Below, piece by piece: positions 5,461 through 9,429 of a DNA stretch of 9,429 nt (positions are counted from its first letter, which is position 1; each line of letters opens with the position of its first letter). Made by a program: the position numbers and the translations under genes. The DNA lies in NCBI GenBank assembly GCA_005883255.1, contig VAXS01000106.1, positions 1 through 9,429 of the forward strand, read 5' to 3'. The notes below the pieces were generated by a model that worked only from the letters and a program-made list of their open reading frames with translations, was not told where the DNA came from and did no database searches. The DNA comes from Actinomycetota bacterium. Lineage in GTDB: Bacteria; Actinomycetota; Thermoleophilia; Solirubrobacterales; Solirubrobacteraceae.

Positions 5461-7365
5461 TCACTCCCTCGCCACCTGGGTCGCGCCGCCGCCCGCCGGC
5501 GTGGGCGGCCGCACCTCGCCGGGCTTGCGGAACACGCCGTGGACGGCGCCGGGCACCCCGTACTCGTACGGCCCGCCCACCACCGTGGGCACGGTGTCGA
5601 AGTTGAAGATCGGCGGCGGCGAGGAGACCTGCCACTCCAGCGTGAGCGCCCGCCACGGGTTCGCCTCCGCCCGGGGGCCGCCCCGCCAGCTGGAGACCAT
5701 GTTGTAGAGGAAGACCAGCGTGCTGGCGCCCACCACGAACGCCGAGAGCGAGATGAACAGGTTCCAGCCCGCGTACTGCTGGGAGTAGTCGGCCACCCGC
5801 CGCGGCATCCCCCGCAGCCCGATGTAGTGCATGGGCCCGAAGGTGAGGTTGAAGAAGATGAACGTCAGCCAGAAGTGCAGCTTGCCCAGGCGCTCGTCGA
5901 ACATCCGCCCGGTCATCTTCGGGAACCAGTAGTAGACCCCGGCGAATATCGTGAACAGCGATCCGCCGAACAGCACGTAGTGGATGTGGGCGACTATGAA
6001 GTAGGTGTCGCTTACGTGGATGTCCACGGGGATCATGGCCAGCATCACGCCGCTGATCCCGCCGATGACGAACATCGTCAGGAAGCCCAGGGCGAACAGC
6101 ATCGGCGTGTCCAGGTGCAGCACGCCGCGCCACAGCGTGGCCAGCCACGAGAACACCTTGATCCCCGTGGGCACCGCGATGATCGCGGTGGTGATCATCA
6201 TCGGTATTCGTATCCACGACTGCATGCCCGACACGAACATGTGGTGCGCCCAGACCGTGAACCCCAGCACCACGATCGCCAGCAGCGAGAACGCCATCAT
6301 CCGGTAACCGAAGATCGGCTTGCGGGACTTGACCGAGATGATCTCGCTGATGATCCCGAAGCCCGGCAGCATCATGATGTAGACCGCCGGGTGCGAGTAG
6401 AACCAGAAGATGTGCTGGTAGCTGAGCACGTCGCCGCCCTGGGCCGCGTCGAAGAAGTGGAAGTGCAGCGCCCGGTCGAGCAGGACCAGGAACTGGGAGG
6501 CGGCGATGAACGGGGTGGCGATCACGACCAGCAGCGAGGTCGAGAAGTTCGCCCACACCAGCAGCGGCATCCGCCAGAAGCTCATGCCCGGCGCCCGCAT
6601 GGTGATGATCGTGACCAGGAAGTTCAGGGCGGTGGCCACCGAGGAGGCCCCCGCGAACTGGACGCCGACCGTGAAGAACAGCTGGCCGATCGGCTGGTCG
6701 GTGGACAGCGGCGCGTAGGCCGTCCACCCGGTGGAGAACGAGCCGCCCGGGACCAGGAACGAGGCCATCATCATCAGGCCCGCGATCGGCAGCATCCAGT
6801 AGGACACGGCGTTCAGCCGCGGGAACGCCATGTCCGGCGCCCCGATCATCAGCGGCAGGACGAAGTTCGCCAGGCCGGCGAAGACCGGGATCACGAACAG
6901 GAAGATCAGGATCGAGGCGTGCACCGAGAACAGCCCGTTGAAGCCATCGGTGGACACGAACTGCATCCCGGGCTGCGCCAGCTCGGCCCGCATCAGCATG
7001 GCCAGCGAGCCGCCCACCAGCAGGAAGAAGAACGAGGTGACCGTGTACTGGATCCCGATCACCTTGTGGTCGGTGTTGACCCGGAAGTAGTCCTTCCAGG
7101 ACCGGGCGCCGTGGCCGGAGTGGTCCTCGGGCCGCGTGGGCCGGCCGGTCAGGTAGTAGAACCAGTAGTCGAAGGCGCCCAGCCCGAACAGGAAGCCCAG
7201 CGGGGCGGAGAGCAGGCCCACGATCGTGACCGCGTCGCCGTCGAGCACGGGGTGCAGGCCCTGGGCGGCCCGCACGGGGAGCACGATCGCGTAGGCCAGG
7301 GCGAAGCCCAGCGCGGCCCCGATCAGACCCCGGTGGAGCCCCGGCGCCCGCAACCTGGCAGTCAT
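5461..7365 (-). CDS. coxA: Cytochrome c oxidase subunit I, type A2 haem-copper oxidase
   Basis: This 634-residue catalytic subunit reduces O2 to water and pumps protons. All ligands are present: low-spin haem a by His149 and His462, haem a3 by His460, and CuB by His325, His374 and His375, with Tyr329 placed for the His-Tyr crosslink. Asp178 (G-A-P-D-M) marks the D-pathway entrance and Lys403 (P-T-G-I-K) the K-pathway. Helix VI reads Y-S-H-P-A-V-Y, so the Glu of mitochondrial-type GHPEVY is Ala and the Tyr-Ser pair of type A2 enzymes is present. Ser452 replaces the usual Mg-site His before Asp453. About 95 residues with two extra hydrophobic segments (about 14-31 and 46-64) precede core helix I (about 102-126), and a 70-residue soluble tail follows helix XII. 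A strong AGGAGG at 7373-7378, 7 bases before ATG 7365, fixes the start. Confidence 0.97.
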   Translation of the reverse strand: MTARLRAPGLHRGLIGAALGFALAYAIVLPVRAAQGLHPVLDGDAVTIVGLLSAPLGFLFGLGAFDYWFYYLTGRPTRPEDHSGHGARSWKDYFRVNTDHKVIGIQYTVTSFFFLLVGGSLAMLMRAELAQPGMQFVSTDGFNGLFSVHASILIFLFVIPVFAGLANFVLPLMIGAPDMAFPRLNAVSYWMLPIAGLMMMASFLVPGGSFSTGWTAYAPLSTDQPIGQLFFTVGVQFAGASSVATALNFLVTIITMRAPGMSFWRMPLLVWANFSTSLLVVIATPFIAASQFLVLLDRALHFHFFDAAQGGDVLSYQHIFWFYSHPAVYIMMLPGFGIISEIISVKSRKPIFGYRMMAFSLLAIVVLGFTVWAHHMFVSGMQSWIRIPMMITTAIIAVPTGIKVFSWLATLWRGVLHLDTPMLFALGFLTMFVIGGISGVMLAMIPVDIHVSDTYFIVAHIHYVLFGGSLFTIFAGVYYWFPKMTGRMFDERLGKLHFWLTFIFFNLTFGPMHYIGLRGMPRRVADYSQQYAGWNLFISLSAFVVGASTLVFLYNMVSSWRGGPRAEANPWRALTLEWQVSSPPPIFNFDTVPTVVGGPYEYGVPGAVHGVFRKPGEVRPPTPAGGGATQVARE

Positions 7366-7372
7366 CTCCTCG

Positions 7373-7378
7373 CCTCCT
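7373..7378 (-). promoter_or_regulatory. Strong Shine-Dalgarno of coxA
   Basis: A perfect AGGAGG lies 7 bases before the coxA ATG, inside the short gap after the coxB stop. It is one of the two strongest ribosome sites in the window, fitting high expression of subunit I. Confidence 0.7.
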
Positions 7379-7384
7379 CTCCGG

Positions 7385-8125
7385 TCATGTCGCCTTGCTC
7401 GCCTGCGCCTGCTTGCGCTGCATCCAGGCCTGGAAGTCGGCCGGCGCCATCACGTGGGCAGTCTGCCGCATCGTGGAGTGGCCCAGCCCGCACAGCTCGG
7501 CGCACACCACCGGGTAGGACCCGAAGCGGGACGGCGTGATGCGGTAGTGCGTGGTGATCCCCGGCACCGCGTCGATCTTGATGCGGAACTCGGGGACCCA
7601 GAAGTCGTGGATGACGTCCTTGGAGCGGACGTTGAACTTCACCGACTTCCCCTTGGGGAGGTAGAGCTGGGTGCTCGTGATCGGCTTGGCGCCGGCGTTG
7701 GCCGCGGGATACGTGAAGCTCCAGGCGAACTGCTGCCCGGTCACGTTGACCACCATCTCGTGCTTGGGCTTGTGCTCGATGTTGCGCAGCGTCACGTACG
7801 CGTAGCTGCACAGCCCCACCAGCAGCATGGCCGGGATGGCGGTCCAGACCACCTCCAGCAGCGTGTTCCCGTGGATGGGCGGGCCGTCCTTGAGCTCGTC
7901 GCCCGGGCGCATCCGGAACTTCCAGACCGAGAACAGCACCACGACCTCGACGAACACGAAGATCGGCACCGAGGCGATCAGCAGGACGTCGAAGAGCGTG
8001 TCGACCTTCTTGGCCTGGGTGGACCCGGCGATCGGGAACCAGTCGATCGACAGGGCCACCGCGATGCCGATCGCGGACGCGATCAGCCCGATGACGATCA
8101 TCTGCGCGAGCTGGTGCCTACGCAC
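7385..8125 (-). CDS. coxB: Cytochrome c oxidase subunit II (CuA subunit)
   Basis: This is a 246-residue subunit from GTG 8125. It takes electrons from the soluble or anchored donor and passes them to haem a. Three hydrophobic segments are seen (about 9-30, 47-68 and 90-111; the first may be a signal anchor), then an extracytoplasmic cupredoxin fold. CuA ligands are complete: His173 (V-I-H-D-F-W) and Cys208, Glu210, Cys212, His216, Met219 in C-A-E-L-C-G-L-G-H. The aromatic motif that normally reads Q-W-x-W is Q-Q-F-A-W, so the usual electron-entry Trp is Phe. There is no C-terminal cytochrome c domain, unlike caa3 enzymes. An ATG at 8161 would add 12 residues, but it lies inside the candidate -10 box TAGGAT, so I favour the GTG. 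It is the first gene of the coxB-coxA-usp-coxC-small gene-ctaG operon. Confidence 0.95.
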   Translation of the reverse strand: MRRHQLAQMIVIGLIASAIGIAVALSIDWFPIAGSTQAKKVDTLFDVLLIASVPIFVFVEVVVLFSVWKFRMRPGDELKDGPPIHGNTLLEVVWTAIPAMLLVGLCSYAYVTLRNIEHKPKHEMVVNVTGQQFAWSFTYPAANAGAKPITSTQLYLPKGKSVKFNVRSKDVIHDFWVPEFRIKIDAVPGITTHYRITPSRFGSYPVVCAELCGLGHSTMRQTAHVMAPADFQAWMQRKQAQASKAT

Positions 8126-8159
8126 AGCGGATCTCGCTCCCGGGCCCCATGCCCGCGGC

Positions 8160-8189
8160 ATCCTACGCCACGTCCTCGCGGGACGACAA
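8160..8189 (-). promoter_or_regulatory. Candidate promoter of the cox operon
   Basis: On the minus strand, TTGTCG (8184-8189) and TAGGAT (8160-8165) are separated by 18 bases, a fair match to a housekeeping -35/-10 pair. Transcription would start near 8151-8154, giving a leader of roughly 26 bases to the coxB GTG at 8125. This placement would exclude the alternative ATG at 8161, which overlaps the -10 box. It is a prediction from sequence only. Confidence 0.4.
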
Positions 8190-8216
8190 CGAGGAGCCGG
8201 AGAGGTGTCAGCGCTC

Positions 8217-8246
8217 TTTCCCTGCCGTCGGAGCCCGCGCTAGGAT
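8217..8246 (+). promoter_or_regulatory. Candidate promoter of the CBS-domain gene
   Basis: TAGGAT at 8241-8246 is identical to the -10 proposed for the divergent cox operon. The -35 region (TTTCCC at 8217-8222, spacing 18) is a poor match, so activity may need an activator. The predicted leader is about 34 bases to ATG 8287. Confidence 0.3.
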
Positions 8247-8274
8247 GGGCTCGAAGCTTGCCTCAAACGTTGCT

Positions 8275-8281
8275 AGGGAGG
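8275..8281 (+). promoter_or_regulatory. Ribosome binding site of the CBS-domain gene
   Basis: AGGGAGG ends 5 bases before ATG 8287 and decides this start over in-frame upstream codons such as the ATGs at 8149 and 8245, which would add a non-homologous N-terminus. Confidence 0.65.
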
Positions 8282-8286
8282 CCTGG

Positions 8287-8697
8287 ATGCAGGTACGAGA
8301 CGCCATGAGCCCGACGGTCCTCACGGTCGGTCCCGGCCACACGATCCGCCAGGTCGCGACGCAGATGGCCGAGCGCAACATCGGCGCCGCCGTGGTCCGC
8401 GATCCCGACGCGCCCGGCCCCGGCATCATCACCGAGCGCGACATCCTCAAGTCGGTGGGCGCCGGTCAGGACCCCGACACCGAGCTGGTCGCCGACCACC
8501 TGACCTCCGACCTGGTGTTCGCCACTCCCGACTGGTCGCTGGAGGAGGCGGCGGCGGCGATGGCCCGCGGGGGCTTCCGCCACCTGATCGTGGTCGAGCA
8601 CGGCGACGTGCTGGGGGTCATCTCCGTCCGCGACATCATCCGCTGCTGGTCGCAGGACGGCGCGACGTCGGTGATGGGCGAGCAGGGCGCGGGCTAG
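8287..8697 (+). CDS. Two-CBS-domain protein
   Basis: This 136-residue cytoplasmic protein is made of a single pair of CBS motifs (a Bateman module). CBS1 starts V-R-D-A-M-S-P (3-9) and ends G-I-I-T-E-R-D-I-L (46-54). CBS2 covers about 66-120 and ends G-V-I-S-V-R-D-I-I (110-118). The T/S-x-R-D signatures, Thr49-Glu50-Arg51-Asp52 and Ser113-Val114-Arg115-Asp116, are where adenine nucleotides usually bind. The protein lacks an attached enzyme, channel or DNA-binding domain, so it would act through a partner, possibly sensing AMP/ATP energy state. Position opposite the oxidase operon hints at a link with respiration, but this is unproven because stand-alone CBS proteins are common. The short insert D-A-P-G-P-G in CBS1 is minor. 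The stop codon overlaps that of the convergent downstream gene. Confidence 0.88.
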   Translation: MQVRDAMSPTVLTVGPGHTIRQVATQMAERNIGAAVVRDPDAPGPGIITERDILKSVGAGQDPDTELVADHLTSDLVFATPDWSLEEAAAAMARGGFRHLIVVEHGDVLGVISVRDIIRCWSQDGATSVMGEQGAG

Positions 8698-8936
8698 TGC
8701 TCTAGCGGCAGGTCCTCGACGTCGCGGCGGACGTCGCGGATCCACAGCACCAGGCACACCAGCGCCAGGATCCCGCCGAGGATCGACAGCAGCCAGGTGG
8801 TGGTCACGCCGATCAGGGCGGTCGTGATGCCCACGGCCATCAGGGCGGGGATCGCGGTGGGCCCCGGGAGGTGGATCTCCTCTCCGGTGGGCGGCGCCTC
8901 GACCGCCTCGGGCGGCTCCTGTCGTGGGTCAGTCAC
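8694..8936 (-). CDS. 80-residue two-helix membrane protein, putative small oxidase subunit (subunit IV-like)
   Basis: This 80-residue protein starts at GTG 8936, with GGAGG at 8943-8947 six bases upstream. The first 20 residues are acidic and Pro-rich. Then comes I-H-L-P-G-P (21-26), two hydrophobic helices (about 29-47 and 49-66), and a charged end R-D-V-R-R-D-V-E-D-L-P-L-E-H. The I-H-L-P-x-P motif just before a helix pair is, as far as I recall, typical of small subunit IV-like proteins or domains in actinobacterial oxidase loci. I assign this from resemblance and from position downstream of ctaB. It probably sits in the membrane with the oxidase but has no redox ligands. Its stop shares bases with that of the convergent CBS gene, leaving no room for a separate terminator. 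Confidence 0.7.
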   Translation of the reverse strand: MTDPRQEPPEAVEAPPTGEEIHLPGPTAIPALMAVGITTALIGVTTTWLLSILGGILALVCLVLWIRDVRRDVEDLPLEH

Positions 8937-8942
8937 CTTGCG

Positions 8943-8947
8943 CCTCC
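8943..8947 (-). promoter_or_regulatory. Ribosome binding site of the 80-residue membrane gene
   Basis: GGAGG lies six bases before GTG 8936 and supports this non-ATG start. Confidence 0.6.
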
Positions 8948-8968
8948 GTCCGGTCGGCGCCTGCGATG

Positions 8969-9016
8969 ACGACGCCGGGCCTCCCGCCCGTCGTAAACGC
9001 TCCGCTTCGCTCCGCT
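8969..9016. other. Intergenic hairpin and tandem 9-mer
   Basis: The 79-base gap between the two small membrane genes holds an imperfect inverted repeat (ACGACG at 8969-8974 with CGTCGT at 8989-8994, inner GGG/CCC) and a 9-base direct repeat CGCTCCGCT at 8998-9006 and 9008-9016. On the minus strand the hairpin lies between the two genes. It could be a weak attenuator or an RNA-processing site. No T-tract follows, so I do not call it a terminator. Confidence 0.3.
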
Positions 9017-9126
9017 CATGAGACGTAGATCGCCGCGGCCAGGAACGACATGCCGAACATGAACAGCGCGATCGCCCCCACGATGAGGCCGGAGCGGATG
9101 TTCTTGCGCGCGAGCTGACGGTCCAT
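9016..9126 (-). CDS. 36-residue single-helix membrane protein next to ctaB
   Basis: This open frame of 36 codons runs from ATG 9126 to TGA 9016, with a perfect AGGAGG Shine-Dalgarno sequence (9132-9137) 5 bases upstream. It starts M-D-R-Q-L-A-R-K-N-I-R, a basic cytoplasmic segment, followed by a single hydrophobic helix (about 13-34: L-I-V-G-A-I-A-L-F-M-F-G onwards) and ends Y-V-S. The ribosome site overlaps the ctaB stop region (9 bases separate the genes), so it is translated with ctaB. It may be a tiny oxidase subunit or assembly factor. I do not recognise a named family. It is a different sequence from the other 36-residue protein at 4049-4159, although size and topology match. Confidence 0.72.
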   Translation of the reverse strand: MDRQLARKNIRSGLIVGAIALFMFGMSFLAAAIYVS

Positions 9127-9131
9127 GCGGG

Positions 9132-9137
9132 CCTCCT
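9132..9137 (-). promoter_or_regulatory. Strong Shine-Dalgarno of the small membrane gene
   Basis: A perfect AGGAGG lies five bases before ATG 9126, overlapping the last bases of ctaB. This is the best argument that the 36-codon frame is translated. Confidence 0.65.
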
Positions 9138-9429
9138 AGAGATGGGCGTCCAGCACCATGGCGCCGAACAGCAGCGCCAGGTAGAGGAGCGAGAACAGGT
9201 ACAGGCGCAGCGCCGAGCGCCGATCGGCCCGCCGGTACAGGACGACCGCCCCGGCGATGAACGCGGCGCCCAGCGCCATCGAGCAGGCCAGGTAGACGAA
9301 GCCGAACCCGCCGGCGCAGAAGGGCAGCTGGGTGACCGCGTAGAGCAGCAGCGTGTAGAGCAGGATCTGGCGGCGCGTCTCGTGCTCGCCGCGGACCACC
9401 GGGAGCATCGGGACCCCGACCTTGGCGTA
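9136..9429 (-). CDS. ctaB: Haem O synthase (protohaem IX farnesyltransferase), C-terminal part
   Basis: The last 97 residues of a CtaB/Cox10 family UbiA prenyltransferase run from the right edge to TAG 9136. The start lies beyond the window. The first visible residues, Y-A-K-V-G-V-P-M-L-P-V-V, match the family motif (A/G)-G-V-P-M-L-P-V-V that precedes the last helices. Then come E-T-R-R-Q-I and three hydrophobic segments, ending A-M-V-L-D-A-H-L. The enzyme joins farnesyl diphosphate to haem B in the membrane to give haem O, which haem A synthase (not in this window) oxidises to haem A. The catalytic Asp-rich motifs should lie in the missing N-terminal part. It leads the minus-strand group ending with the 80-residue membrane protein. 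Confidence 0.92.
   Translation of the reverse strand, partial: YAKVGVPMLPVVRGEHETRRQILLYTLLLYAVTQLPFCAGGFGFVYLACSMALGAAFIAGAVVLYRRADRRSALRLYLFSLLYLALLFGAMVLDAHL

Noticed and set aside
5338..7539. Plus-strand open frame of 733 codons opposite coxA
   Set aside because: It is the antisense shadow of coxA. The product is His/Arg/Asp/Gln-rich without a fold, and coxA on the other strand has every catalytic residue.
8126..8161. Start of coxB at ATG 8161
   Set aside because: Not excluded, but this ATG overlaps the candidate -10 hexamer and has no well-spaced Shine-Dalgarno sequence. GTG 8125 gives a basic head directly before the first membrane helix.
8693..8706. Perfect 5-base inverted repeat GCTAG/CTAGC around the shared stop codons as a bidirectional terminator
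   Set aside because: The stem is short, flanking bases do not pair, and there is no T-tract on either strand.
1..9429. CRISPR array, tRNA, insertion sequence or phage genes
   Set aside because: None seen. The only repeats are short coding repeats at 91-228 and a tandem 9-mer near 9000.

Overview
This window comes from a high-GC Actinomycetota-type genome. The GC-rich third codon positions, GTG starts, lack of introns and cytochrome oxidase gene organisation all point that way. Resemblance of several small proteins to what I remember from the Thermoleophilia/Solirubrobacterales group suggests that lineage, but this is inference and not a database result. The window is almost entirely an aerobic respiration locus: a haem-copper cytochrome c oxidase with its assembly and haem genes, plus a few flanking genes.

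Layout from left to right. Positions 1-740 hold two minus-strand genes: a small zinc-ribbon protein, then a Gly/Ser-rich lipoprotein that runs off the left edge. Positions 800-3129 hold two plus-strand genes joined by an ATGA overlap: a GT4 glycosyltransferase and a lipid-anchored cytochrome c fused to a type 1 copper (cupredoxin) domain. Positions 3122-8125 form a compact minus-strand operon, read right to left: coxB (subunit II), coxA (subunit I), a universal-stress-protein-like gene that looks broken, coxC (subunit III), a 36-residue membrane protein, and a CtaG-type copper assembly protein. A plus-strand two-CBS-domain protein (8287-8697) is divergent from coxB. The two genes share a short intergenic region in which I see a candidate promoter in each direction, both with a TAGGAT -10 hexamer. 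Positions 8694-9429 are a second minus-strand group: the C-terminal part of haem O synthase (ctaB) entering from the right edge, another 36-residue membrane protein, and an 80-residue two-helix membrane protein resembling a small oxidase subunit.

How the genes fit together. CtaB makes haem O, the precursor of haem A. CtaG helps deliver copper to the CuB site. Subunits I, II and III form the proton-pumping core, and the three tiny membrane proteins are candidate accessory subunits. Subunit I has every haem and copper ligand but carries the YSHP motif of type A2 oxidases in place of the helix VI glutamate. Subunit II has a full CuA site but no fused cytochrome c, so the neighbouring cytochrome c-cupredoxin lipoprotein is an obvious candidate electron donor.

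The most notable anomalies are an internal deletion plus frame break in the universal-stress-protein gene between coxA and coxC, the cytochrome c-cupredoxin fusion, the type A2 features of subunit I with a His-to-Ser change at the expected Mg site, and the two 36-residue membrane genes. I found no tRNA, rRNA, CRISPR array, insertion sequence or integrase, and no intergenic stretch longer than 300 bases.
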